Shown: piece by piece, positions 1 through 7,519 of the stretch
Layout: every line of letters starts with the position of its first letter
Numbering within the stretch: the first letter of the stretch is position 1
NCBI GenBank assembly: GCA_028716025.1
Contig: JAQUQP010000070.1
Span: forward strand, 1-9,120
Length of the DNA stretch: 9,120 nt
Reading direction: 5' to 3'
Origin: a bacterium
Lineage (GTDB): Bacteria > UBA6262
The notes under the pieces: generated by a model
The model's database searches: none
What the model was told of the DNA's origin: nothing
The model's input: only the letters and a program-made list of their open reading frames with translations
Program-made: the position numbers and the translations under genes

Positions 1-764
1 TGGGGGCGACCATGGTAGGTTATTATGCTATCGGTATTCTGGTCAGCAATCTCATCGGTTTGATCCCCGGCTCGATCGCGAGCGTACTTTATCCAAAGAT
101 GCTGGAGCGATTCGGGGCCACTGGTAATCCAACTACGTTAATGAGCTTATTAGATGGTCCGGTACGGGTAGTCGTAATGCTGATGAGCCTTTTGATCGGG
201 GGATGTATTCTTATCTTGCCGCTGCTGATCAAGTTTTTTTTGCCGAAATATCTGCCATCTATCCCATTTCTGGGTATCCTGGTTTCCGCCGCTTTCTTCT
301 TTGGAGCCGCCAGTGTCCCTGGTAATTTTATTATCGCTGTCAATAAGCAAAAACCATTGATCGCGATACAGGTAGCGGCGATCCTGCTGGCAGTGGCCAT
401 GGATTTTGTAGCGGTGCAAATGGGTTGGGGGCTTATCGGTGTTGCTTGGAGCACAGCTTGCGCTTATATGGTATATGGAGGCGGCTATATGTTCCTGGCT
501 GCCTATTTTGCTTTTGAACGCCGGGCGGAAATGACGCGTTTTCTGGTTGACGTATATGCATTGTTCGCGGCCATGGTATTAGGTTTGGTCTTGGCTGTGA
601 CGCTGATCCCAGACGGCGAGGCTATCAGGGCGGCAATAGCTTTCACCACTTTACGGTCCCTCTTGTTTATCGCTATCCTATTGCCGGCGTTGTGGTGGTG
701 TAACCGGGATGGTAAAGTAATGGCAGTGATACGTAATGAATTGGTTGCCTGTCCGAAACCATAG
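1..764 (+). CDS. Oligosaccharide/polysaccharide flippase (Wzx-like, MOP superfamily), 5'-truncated by window edge
   Basis: C-terminal half of a polytopic inner-membrane transporter. The reading frame is open from the first base, and the codons before the first ATG (base 12) read Gly-Ala-Thr, continuing into VGYYAIGILVSNLI. The true start is therefore upstream of the window and the ATG at 12 is probably internal. About seven hydrophobic segments are visible, near residues 4-25, 50-73, 83-103, 114-135, 142-166, 179-199 and 212-229 counted from that ATG. The stretch GYYAIGILVSNLIGLIPGSI followed by a YPK motif is typical of Wzx/RfbX-type flippases of the MATE/MOP superfamily. These move lipid-linked glycan units from the cytoplasmic to the periplasmic face. 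The substrate cannot be read from sequence. The gene ends in TAG 20 bases before the next gene and probably shares its transcript. A lipid II or other lipid flippase of the same superfamily is the main alternative. Confidence 0.85.
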   Translation, partial: GATMVGYYAIGILVSNLIGLIPGSIASVLYPKMLERFGATGNPTTLMSLLDGPVRVVVMLMSLLIGGCILILPLLIKFFLPKYLPSIPFLGILVSAAFFFGAASVPGNFIIAVNKQKPLIAIQVAAILLAVAMDFVAVQMGWGLIGVAWSTACAYMVYGGGYMFLAAYFAFERRAEMTRFLVDVYALFAAMVLGLVLAVTLIPDGEAIRAAIAFTTLRSLLFIAILLPALWWCNRDGKVMAVIRNELVACPKP

Positions 765-766
765 TT

Positions 767-771
767 GGAGG
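767..771 (+). promoter_or_regulatory. Ribosome binding site with long spacing for the first radical SAM gene
   Basis: GGAGG lies three bases after the flippase stop and 13 bases before the ATG at 785, longer than the usual 5-9 bases. No in-frame ATG, GTG or TTG lies between the motif and 785. The N-terminus starting at 785 (MKVVLTKPW) matches the usual first strand of this enzyme family, so the start is kept despite the spacing. Confidence 0.55.
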
Positions 772-784
772 ATGTGTATACAAT

Positions 785-2197
785 ATGAAAGTAGTATTAA
801 CAAAGCCTTGGCTCCCAGTAAGACAGCGGATGATCATCACCTTACCTTTTGCTTCGTTGTATTTGGCGTCTTACTTAAAGAGACAACAACCTGACCTTGA
901 AGTTAAAATAGCTGATCCGGATATTGACACTCTTAACGATGAAAACAGGTTTTACCGTCAGATCGTGGAAATGAAGCCGGAGGTGATCGGCGTAACGATA
1001 TTTTCTCACACTGTCCTGGCTATACAGCGGATATTCTCGGATTTAAAAAAGTCGTTGCCTGGTACGATATTTATCGGCGGTGGGCCGCATATCAATAGTG
1101 TGGGGAAGAATGCTTTTAAGGAACTCCCGAATTTCGATTATTTTATTCGCGGTGAAGGAGAGCTTGGGTTTAATGACCTCTGCTTAGCTCTTAAAAGGTC
1201 CAGTAGTGATCTTAGCGCTATTAATGGTTTGGTTTACCGGGAAAATGGCGTCATTATAGAGAATAAAAGCGAATTTTGCCAAAATATAGACCTCTTTGAC
1301 CCGCTTGATTATTCTTTAATTGACCCGGCGCGTTATTTGACGGGTAGTCCTACTGGATTGTTTCATAAAGGGCGCAAAGTAATGCAGATAATTACTACGA
1401 GAGGCTGTCCTTTTTTATGTACCTATTGCGCGGCTCCGGTTAATACGGGCCGCATAGTCAGGAAGCGTTCAACGTCGAATATCCTTAATGAGATAGTTAA
1501 TTTAAGAAAATTCGGGGTTGACGAAGTTCACCTTATGGATGACAATTTTACCTTTAGCAAGGACCACGTTATTTCTTTATGCCAGGCGCTTATTGAGCAT
1601 GGGATCAAAATGCCTTTCGCCCTGCCAAACGGCGTCAGGTTGGATAAACTTGATGAAGAAATGCTGGCTTATATGAAAAAAGCCGGGTTTTATCATATTG
1701 GCTCGGGTATTGAAGTGGGATCGGAAGAATCGCTGAAAAAGATAAAAAAGAATTTGCGACTGGATGTGATCAAAGAAAAAGTAAATATGATCAAAAAATA
1801 TGGCTTCGGCACTACCGGGTTTTTTATGATGGGATTCCCCTTTGAAACGCGGGAAGATATTGAAGATACCGTAAATATGCCGGAAAAGCTGGGTCTTGAC
1901 CTGGCATCGTTTGGCAATTTTACGCCTTTGCCAGGCACCGAGATTTATTCCGACCTGGTTAAAGCGGGGGAAATTGAGGAGGGCTATTTACCTTCTTTCC
2001 CGTCAGGAAAGGTTACCTATTCGCCGCGCGGCATTTCCAAGGAACAACTGGCCGCGCTGCAAAAGAATGCCGTGTTAAAATATTACTTGAAACCCAGGAT
2101 GTTATTTTTTATCATCAAAAGACTGCATTTCAATGATATTAAATATGTTATACGAAGATTGTACCAAATCATTTTTAGGCCTGAGATAGCCTCATGA
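785..2197 (+). CDS. B12-binding-domain radical SAM enzyme (copy 1 of 3)
   Basis: A 470-residue cytoplasmic radical SAM enzyme of the cobalamin-binding type (BchE-like, COG1032 group). Residues 1 to about 140 form a Rossmann-like B12-binding domain with the GGGPH signature at 98-102 and RGEGE at 122-126. The radical SAM barrel follows, with the CX3CX2C cluster motif at Cys208, Cys212 and Cys215. Further family motifs are MDDNFTF at 251-257 and GIEVGSEE at 308-315. The last ~80 residues are basic and hydrophobic. The family reductively cleaves SAM to a 5'-deoxyadenosyl radical, and many members transfer methyl groups to unactivated carbons through methylcobalamin; others cyclise or rearrange. 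The substrate here is unknown, and a surface-glycan or lipid precursor is only inferred from the neighbours. The DXHXXG lower-ligand motif is not seen, which is common in this class. The gene is more AT-rich than its neighbours, and its stop overlaps the next start in ATGA. Confidence 0.93.
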   Translation: MKVVLTKPWLPVRQRMIITLPFASLYLASYLKRQQPDLEVKIADPDIDTLNDENRFYRQIVEMKPEVIGVTIFSHTVLAIQRIFSDLKKSLPGTIFIGGGPHINSVGKNAFKELPNFDYFIRGEGELGFNDLCLALKRSSSDLSAINGLVYRENGVIIENKSEFCQNIDLFDPLDYSLIDPARYLTGSPTGLFHKGRKVMQIITTRGCPFLCTYCAAPVNTGRIVRKRSTSNILNEIVNLRKFGVDEVHLMDDNFTFSKDHVISLCQALIEHGIKMPFALPNGVRLDKLDEEMLAYMKKAGFYHIGSGIEVGSEESLKKIKKNLRLDVIKEKVNMIKKYGFGTTGFFMMGFPFETREDIEDTVNMPEKLGLDLASFGNFTPLPGTEIYSDLVKAGEIEEGYLPSFPSGKVTYSPRGISKEQLAALQKNAVLKYYLKPRMLFFIIKRLHFNDIKYVIRRLYQIIFRPEIAS

Positions 2198-3648
2198 AAA
2201 TTGCCTTGATTAATCCGCCTTCATTATATGTTTATGGCAAGATCAGGTCTGGTAATTATTGCAGTTTCCCACTGGGCCTGGGCTATATAGCGTCCTATGT
2301 CCGGCAGGCCGGACATACGGTGCGCTTGTTTGATCCGGAACCATCCCAAATACCCCTGGAAAATGTATTAGATCAATTGGCGGAATATTCTCCTGACATC
2401 GTTGGTATTACTTCCGTGACTTCCAACTTCATGCTGGCTAGGCAGATCGCTATCGATGTAAAAAAACGGCTAGGATGCAGAGTGATCATGGGTGGCCCGC
2501 ATGTTAATGCCCTGCCGAAATCAACCCTGCAAAGCACACCGGCCATTGACGCAGTGATCATGGGAGAAGGAGAGATACCCACGCTGGCACTGGCCAATTA
2601 CTTTGATGCCCATGGTGATGTTGATTTTCGCCAGGTTCCTGGTGCCGCGTTTATTAAGGATGGTAAATACTGGGAGAATCCCCGGGCAGAACTGATTATT
2701 GACCTGGATTCTTTACCTTATCCGGCCCGTGATCTGGTAGATATTAATTTATACCAGTTAAATCCCCATTTCCAGAGGGGGAAAAAAAGCGCAACGATCC
2801 TTTCCAGCCGGGGTTGTCCCTCGCAGTGCACTTTTTGCGCCAATCTTTGCTTGGGCCGGAAATTCCGAGCTCACAGCCCGGAGCGCCTGGTCGGGGAGAT
2901 GGCACATCTGGTGGAAAAGTATGGTATCCGTCATTTCCATATTGTGGATGATTGCTTCACTGCTAATCCGGGGCGGGTGTCGGAAATTTGTGATTTATTA
3001 CTGGCTAAACGTTTAAAAGTTACCTGGTTCATTTTTGGACGCGTTAATACGCTTCGTGATGAATCCTTGCTCCGGAAGATGAAGCAGGCCGGCTGTGTTT
3101 GTATAGTCCTAGGGATCGAAACAGGAGACCAACGGATCAGTGACCTGATGAAAAAGGGGACTACTATCGAAATGGCCGAACAATGCTGTCGCTTACTGCG
3201 CAAAAACCGGATCACCTATATCAATTCATTTATTATCGGGAACGAGGGTGACACTGAGGAAACAGTTAAGGCTACCGTGGCTTTAGCCAAGAAATTAAAG
3301 TCTGCCTTAGCCGGGATCAATATGATGATCCCGTTCCCGGGAACAGCTATCTTCCAGAAATATTTTAAAGATTTCGATAATCCGGACACGAACTGGGATA
3401 ACTGGTGTGCTATAGGGCCGGATTTGCCATATGAACCGAGGCAGACAGCGTTATCAAAAAGTGATGTGCTCCGTTTGACCGCCTGGGCGTACCGTCAGTA
3501 TTACTTAAACTTTTTCCAGCTTTTGCGCATTCTGGCTTTTGCCCGTAATCTGGCAGTGCTGAAGTCTTATATCAAGGCAGCTGTAAGCCTGCTCCGGCAG
3601 GTACAAGTGTGGACACTGAAAAGCAGGCAGGAAGAAAAGGATAACTAA
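2194..3648 (+). CDS. B12-binding-domain radical SAM enzyme (copy 2 of 3)
   Basis: A 484-residue paralogue of the preceding enzyme with the same architecture. The N-terminal B12-binding-type domain opens with MKIALINPPS and carries GGPH at 100-103 and MGEGE at 123-127. The radical SAM barrel has Cys208, Cys212 and Cys215, exactly the same positions as in copy 1. VDDCFT at 251-256 and GIETGD at 307-312 mark later barrel strands. A fourth cysteine, Cys219, follows the motif at the same spacing (CX3CX2CX3C), and Cys301/303 and Cys331/332 add to a cysteine-rich protein. The C-terminal ~60 residues are basic and probably helical. The start ATG overlaps the upstream stop by four bases with only a weak ribosome site, so translation is probably coupled. 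Reaction class as for copy 1; the substrate is unknown. The two copies differ widely outside the motifs, so they probably act on different substrates or steps rather than being redundant. Confidence 0.93.
   Translation: MKIALINPPSLYVYGKIRSGNYCSFPLGLGYIASYVRQAGHTVRLFDPEPSQIPLENVLDQLAEYSPDIVGITSVTSNFMLARQIAIDVKKRLGCRVIMGGPHVNALPKSTLQSTPAIDAVIMGEGEIPTLALANYFDAHGDVDFRQVPGAAFIKDGKYWENPRAELIIDLDSLPYPARDLVDINLYQLNPHFQRGKKSATILSSRGCPSQCTFCANLCLGRKFRAHSPERLVGEMAHLVEKYGIRHFHIVDDCFTANPGRVSEICDLLLAKRLKVTWFIFGRVNTLRDESLLRKMKQAGCVCIVLGIETGDQRISDLMKKGTTIEMAEQCCRLLRKNRITYINSFIIGNEGDTEETVKATVALAKKLKSALAGINMMIPFPGTAIFQKYFKDFDNPDTNWDNWCAIGPDLPYEPRQTALSKSDVLRLTAWAYRQYYLNFFQLLRILAFARNLAVLKSYIKAAVSLLRQVQVWTLKSRQEEKDN
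3637..3641 (+). promoter_or_regulatory. Ribosome binding site of the methyltransferase gene
   Basis: AAGGA, six bases before the ATG at 3648 and lying inside the end of the upstream gene. It supports the start that forms the TAATG stop/start overlap. Confidence 0.6.
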
Positions 3649-4556
3649 TGACTATTCCCGGATCTTTTGAGCAAGTGCCATGTAATCTTTGCGGTAAAGA
3701 CGATTACCGCGTACGTGTCAAGCCGACGAATGAGAATTATGACCCGCAAAAAGTATTTTCCGCGTCCGGGGGGATAATGGGCACGCAACAGATCGTCCGC
3801 TGTCTCCACTGTGGCTTGATGTATGTTAATCCGCGGGTCAAGGCAGACCAGGTACTCAGCGCTTACGGTGAGGCGGTGGATGAACTGTATCTATCCCAGG
3901 CAGAAGGACGAAAGCAGACTTTCGCGCGGTCTTTCAAGCTGATCGAGCGTTACGCCAAAGCGCCGGGGAAAATACTTGATGTCGGCGCAGCGGGTGGATT
4001 TTTTCTTCAGGTAGCGAAAGAAAAAGGTTGGGACCCTTATGGCGTTGAGCCCAGCCGCTGGATGGCAGAGTGGGGTAATAGCCAGTTTAGCGTGAATATC
4101 AAACCTGGCGTTTTGAAGGACGCGAAATACCCTGACAATTTTTTTGATGTTATTACGATGTGGGATGTGCTGGAGCATACGTCTGATCCGCTGGCTGAAC
4201 TGGCGGAGGCGCGGCGCGTCTTGAAGCCAGGCGGTATCATCATTATCAATTTCCCGGATGTAGGCAGCTGGCCGGCGAAGCTCGCCGGCAGCCACTGGTG
4301 GTTTTTCTTATCCGTACACCTCTATTATTTCACCTCCGCCACTCTGGGTAACATGCTGACTAAAAACGGTTTTACGACCTTGGCTTTCCGTCAACATTGG
4401 CAGCAATTGAATCTGGAACATCTGACGAAAATGGTGGGATTGTATAGCAAATCTGTGTCGGAAATGGGATTGCGGATCATCCGGGCTTTGCATCTGACCC
4501 AGTGGCAGATCCCGTATTATGCCGGACAGACCAATGTCATTGCCCGCAAGACCTGA
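3648..4556 (+). CDS. Class I SAM-dependent methyltransferase with N-terminal zinc-ribbon-like module
   Basis: A 302-residue methyltransferase. The N-terminus carries two CXXC pairs, Cys12/Cys15 (CNLCG) and Cys52/Cys55 (CLHCG), followed by GLMYVNPR, a probable structural zinc site typical of a methyltransferase family found in O-antigen and other glycan clusters. The Rossmann fold follows, with SAM-binding motif I ILDVGAAGGFF at 109-119, an acidic ribose-binding residue Glu134 (GVEPS), motif MWDVLEH at 171-177 and VLKPGG at 191-196. The C-terminal part (about 205-302) is aromatic-rich (HWWFFLSVHLYYF) and probably forms the acceptor site. The enzyme would move a methyl group from SAM to an O, N or C atom. 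The layout resembles sugar C-methyltransferases only loosely, and the acceptor cannot be assigned. The gene starts within the upstream TAA stop (TAATG) and is followed by a 24-base gap. Confidence 0.9.
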   Translation: MTIPGSFEQVPCNLCGKDDYRVRVKPTNENYDPQKVFSASGGIMGTQQIVRCLHCGLMYVNPRVKADQVLSAYGEAVDELYLSQAEGRKQTFARSFKLIERYAKAPGKILDVGAAGGFFLQVAKEKGWDPYGVEPSRWMAEWGNSQFSVNIKPGVLKDAKYPDNFFDVITMWDVLEHTSDPLAELAEARRVLKPGGIIIINFPDVGSWPAKLAGSHWWFFLSVHLYYFTSATLGNMLTKNGFTTLAFRQHWQQLNLEHLTKMVGLYSKSVSEMGLRIIRALHLTQWQIPYYAGQTNVIARKT

Positions 4557-4566
4557 TGAAATGATG

Positions 4567-4571
4567 AGGAG
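4567..4571 (+). promoter_or_regulatory. Ribosome binding site deciding a GTG start
   Basis: AGGAG lies nine bases upstream of the GTG at 4581. It supports this non-ATG start, as does the fit of the encoded N-terminus (KQVIILGGGITGL) to the first strand and glycine loop of an FAD-binding Rossmann fold, which leaves no room for a later start. Confidence 0.7.
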
Positions 4572-4580
4572 ATAAATATA

Positions 4581-5999
4581 GTGAAACAAGTGATCATACT
4601 TGGTGGCGGTATAACTGGTTTAAGCGCCGGGTGGAAACTGGCTGAAGCTGGTTATCGCGTCAAGGTAATTGAAGGGAATTCATACCTGGGAGGGATGGCC
4701 GCGACCTTCAGGTATAAGGACTATTATCTGGATTATGGCCCGCATAAGATCTTTACGGTATTAGAGCCGGTCAAGGAGGAAATCCGCGGGCTATTTGCCG
4801 ATCAGCCATTACTGACGATTAAAAAGAAAAGCCGCATCCGGCTGCGCGGTAAATATCTCAACTACCCCCTGGGTATGGTCGATGTATTTTTAGCTTTAGG
4901 ACTGGTTACCGGCGTACGTTGCGCGGGAAGCTATGCTTTTTCCATCTTAAAACGCAGTTTGGGATTAAAAAGCGAAGCATCATATGAAGACTGGGTAGTA
5001 GCCCGTTATGGACGCGCGATTTATAGTTTGGTGCTTGGGCCATACGCCGGGAAAATATGGGGAGATCCGCGCTGCCTGTCACAGGAATTGGCCGCCTCGC
5101 GAATAGCGTCTCCCAGCCTGATCGAAATGATCAAACAGATGATCTTTGGCCGGAGCAGGCAGTCACCGGTGATCAGTGCTGATGAGTTTTATTACCCGCG
5201 TGGCGGAGCGATAGAGATCAGTGAGCGGATGGCGGCCCGTATCCGTTCCCATCAAGGTGAGATCAAACTGGAAACTAAAGTGCAGCGGTTAGCGCTAGGG
5301 AATGAGGAACGGATCGATAAGATCATTTACGCGGATGGCCGCGAAGAAGTGCTGGATCCATCCGCTATAGTAATTAATACCTTGCCTCTAGCCAGTGTAA
5401 TGGCTCTGCTGGGCCCGGATCTCAGCGAGCAGGAGCTTGCTGTTTGCCGCCGGCTGAAAACCCAGAAACTCATTCTCCTATATGTGGTCCTGAAAAAAGA
5501 TCGTTTCATGGATGATAATTGGCTGTTTTTCCCAGAATCCCGTTTCCGGTTCAACCGGGTGTTTGAGCAGAAAGCGTTCAATCCCGCTATGGTGCCGCCG
5601 GGACGAACCGTCTTATGCGCTGAAATTACCTGCGGCGCAGATGATCCGCTCTGGACAGCAGCAGATAAAGAATTATTCGCCGCAGTGGAACCGCAATTCA
5701 AAGAAGCAGGCCTTTTAGCCGGGGAACAAGTACTTGAATATTTCACGCGGCGCATAGCCACGGCATATCCGGTTTATGAGATCGGCTATCAGGACCATTT
5801 AGCCGCGATCATGGCCGTGTTGGACCGTGTTACTAACTTATATTCTGTGGGTCGCCAAGGCGGCTTTAGTTATACCGGGATGGCTGACTGCATGGATATC
5901 GGATTTTCCCTGACCAAATATATTATCGGTCATGATCAAAAGAACAGCGATTGGACTGAGTACCGGAAAAAGTTTTATAATTATGTGGTTGTTGACTGA
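4581..5999 (+). CDS. FAD-dependent oxidoreductase, amine-oxidase / UDP-galactopyranose-mutase-like
   Basis: A 472-residue flavoprotein of the NAD(P)-binding Rossmann / flavin amine oxidase fold (the broad HemY-UGM group). The dinucleotide-binding loop LGGGITGLSAG is at residues 7-17, with Glu31 at the end of strand 2 as the likely FAD ribose ligand and the LGGMAATF motif at 36-43. DYGPHKIF at 51-58 and the RGKYLNYPL stretch at 89-97 recall UDP-galactopyranose mutase-like proteins. YPRGGAIEI at 205-213 and the C-terminal FAD motif GRQGGFSYTGMADCMDIG at 424-441 are also typical. At 472 residues it is longer than classical UDP-galactopyranose mutase (about 370-400), so a sugar mutase is possible but not assured. 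Protoporphyrinogen-oxidase or desaturase-like chemistry is less likely, since no haem or carotenoid gene is nearby. Glycan neighbours favour a nucleotide-sugar or lipid-glycan substrate. Start is GTG. The stop overlaps the next start (TGATG). Confidence 0.88.
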   Translation: MKQVIILGGGITGLSAGWKLAEAGYRVKVIEGNSYLGGMAATFRYKDYYLDYGPHKIFTVLEPVKEEIRGLFADQPLLTIKKKSRIRLRGKYLNYPLGMVDVFLALGLVTGVRCAGSYAFSILKRSLGLKSEASYEDWVVARYGRAIYSLVLGPYAGKIWGDPRCLSQELAASRIASPSLIEMIKQMIFGRSRQSPVISADEFYYPRGGAIEISERMAARIRSHQGEIKLETKVQRLALGNEERIDKIIYADGREEVLDPSAIVINTLPLASVMALLGPDLSEQELAVCRRLKTQKLILLYVVLKKDRFMDDNWLFFPESRFRFNRVFEQKAFNPAMVPPGRTVLCAEITCGADDPLWTAADKELFAAVEPQFKEAGLLAGEQVLEYFTRRIATAYPVYEIGYQDHLAAIMAVLDRVTNLYSVGRQGGFSYTGMADCMDIGFSLTKYIIGHDQKNSDWTEYRKKFYNYVVVD

Positions 6000-7516
6000 T
6001 GAAAATTACCCTGATCTCTCCACGTCTAGCGATCCAAAAAGGTGACTTTTTTGGATCCGGTGTCTTATACTGGCCACTGGAATTAGCGGTGCTGGCTGCT
6101 TTTTTACGCCAGGAAGGTGACTCTGTCGAGGTTATTGACCTGTTGGGGATGGCTCCGTTCACGTTGGAAGATCGTGGTGACCATTATCTGCAGGGAAAAG
6201 CTTTTCACGATTGCCGTTTATCCTCTGAAGTGTTACAAAGTGAAGTATTTATTATTTATGCACTCTCATATATGTCTCATCAGGAAGTTCTTTCTATCGC
6301 CGGGGAGATACGGCATATAAAAGACGATGCCCACATAGCAATTTTGGAGAATGCGCAAGCAGTGACTGCCTATTCCCTGGATACCGTATCTGAGGAAATG
6401 TTCCGGAGCGGGGTGGATCTCTTATTGTGCGGTGAAGTATATTGGAATTGGCGCGATATCCGCTCATATCTTGAACACCCGGATTCCATTCCAGTCCCGG
6501 GCAATGTCCTGACTCTGGAAACATCTCCCGGCCGGGTGGTTCAGCGGATCATAAACCAGCATCCTAGTTATCCTGTTCCTGCCTGGGATTTATTCCCCTT
6601 GAGCAGTTACTGGTCATTGCCTTATTCTCATGGTCCTAAAACCGCTAAATATCTACCGCTTTTGACTTCCCGTGGTTGTCCATTCCCATGTGATTTTTGC
6701 GTTTCTCCAGCCATGAACCAATCCAAGTGGAGAGGACGCTCTCCTGATGAAATTGTGTCTGAGATGATCGCTTTACGGGATAAATTTGGCGTCAGGCATT
6801 TTCAGGTAGAAGATCTTAATCCAACAGTAGATAGCGCTCGTTGGCTGGAGATCTGCCGGGAGTTGATCGCGAAAAATGCCGGTATATTCTATTATTTTGT
6901 CAGTGGGACCAAAGCTGAGACCATCCGGGTGGAAGATATCCCTCTTTACGCGCAAGCCGGCTGCCGCTATCTTTCTATCAGCCCGGAAAGCGGCAATCCG
7001 GAAGTTTTGAAGATCATCGGCAAATCTTTTGACTATGAACATGGGATCAAACTGGTCCGTGCCTGCCATCAACACGGGATTTACACCCAGGCTTGCCTCC
7101 TGGTAGGGCATCCTGCCGAAGCAGGTAACCAGGGATGGCAATTATCAGGTGATTATATCCGGCGACTGGTTAATGCCGGCTTGGATGAGGTCGGTATATT
7201 CATTGTAGCTGCTTTACCAGGCAGCCGGCTCGCCCTGGAAGGGAAAGTTGATTTTGTTTCCAGGCAGGCATTGGTAAGTTTCAGTCCGAAAGGTCGTTCC
7301 GGCTGGGAGAAGCTTGATTACCAACGCCGGCAGTTGATCCGTATCTTTCTCTGGGAAAAATTGAAACAGGGTACCGCTATATGGATCCAGGGTATACGCG
7401 CTTTACTGGGGATCCCGCGGACTAAGATGGAAAATTTACCGCGCAGGATAATATGGATGTATGGATTACTGTTAAAAAATTACCTGCAGAAAATTATCAG
7501 GAAAGGAAACCTTTAA
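5999..7516 (+). CDS. Radical SAM enzyme with divergent N-terminal B12-binding-like domain (copy 3 of 3)
   Basis: A 505-residue radical SAM protein with the same overall layout as the two upstream copies. The N-terminus MKITLISPRLA and the stretch YWPLELAVLAAFLRQEGDSV (24-43) match the opening of a B12-binding Rossmann domain. Where copies 1 and 2 have GGPH, this protein reads ILENAQAVTAYS (115-126), so the signature is lost. LLCGEVYW (142-149) replaces the usual GEGE strand. The cluster motif is intact at Cys227, Cys231 and Cys234 (RGCPFPCDFC), shifted by 19 residues. VEDLNPT (270-276) and ISPESGNPE (327-335) mark barrel strands. The radical SAM reaction is therefore probably retained, while cobalamin use is doubtful. 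No clear ribosome site precedes the ATG, which overlaps the upstream TGA by one base, so coupled translation is likely. The C-terminus (about 445-505) is basic and probably helical. Substrate unknown. Confidence 0.9.
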   Translation: MKITLISPRLAIQKGDFFGSGVLYWPLELAVLAAFLRQEGDSVEVIDLLGMAPFTLEDRGDHYLQGKAFHDCRLSSEVLQSEVFIIYALSYMSHQEVLSIAGEIRHIKDDAHIAILENAQAVTAYSLDTVSEEMFRSGVDLLLCGEVYWNWRDIRSYLEHPDSIPVPGNVLTLETSPGRVVQRIINQHPSYPVPAWDLFPLSSYWSLPYSHGPKTAKYLPLLTSRGCPFPCDFCVSPAMNQSKWRGRSPDEIVSEMIALRDKFGVRHFQVEDLNPTVDSARWLEICRELIAKNAGIFYYFVSGTKAETIRVEDIPLYAQAGCRYLSISPESGNPEVLKIIGKSFDYEHGIKLVRACHQHGIYTQACLLVGHPAEAGNQGWQLSGDYIRRLVNAGLDEVGIFIVAALPGSRLALEGKVDFVSRQALVSFSPKGRSGWEKLDYQRRQLIRIFLWEKLKQGTAIWIQGIRALLGIPRTKMENLPRRIIWMYGLLLKNYLQKIIRKGNL

Positions 7517-7519
7517 ATA

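Noticed and set aside
1..14. ATG at base 12 as the true start of the flippase.
   Set aside because: The frame is open to the first base, the encoded protein would have only half the usual number of membrane segments, and the residues before the ATG continue the family pattern, so the gene is cut by the window edge.
2296..2317. 9-bp inverted repeat (TATGTCCGG / CCGGACATA) with a 4-base loop, considered as an operator or RNA hairpin.
   Set aside because: It sits about 100 bases inside the second radical SAM gene and encodes conserved residues of the B12-domain helix (SYVRQAGHT). There is no second copy or promoter nearby.
4271..4289. Perfect 8-bp inverted repeat (GCCGGCGA / TCGCCGGC) with a 3-base loop, with a T-run about ten bases later; considered as a terminator.
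   Set aside because: It lies in the middle of the intact methyltransferase coding frame, the T-run does not directly follow the stem, and the operon continues. It is most likely a by-product of GC-rich codons.
5327..5761. Open minus-strand frame of 144 codons opposite the FAD oxidoreductase.
   Set aside because: It is opposite a well-supported flavoprotein, has a low-complexity Ser/Arg/Thr composition, no ribosome site that I can see and no recognisable motif. The same applies to the other antisense frames across the window.
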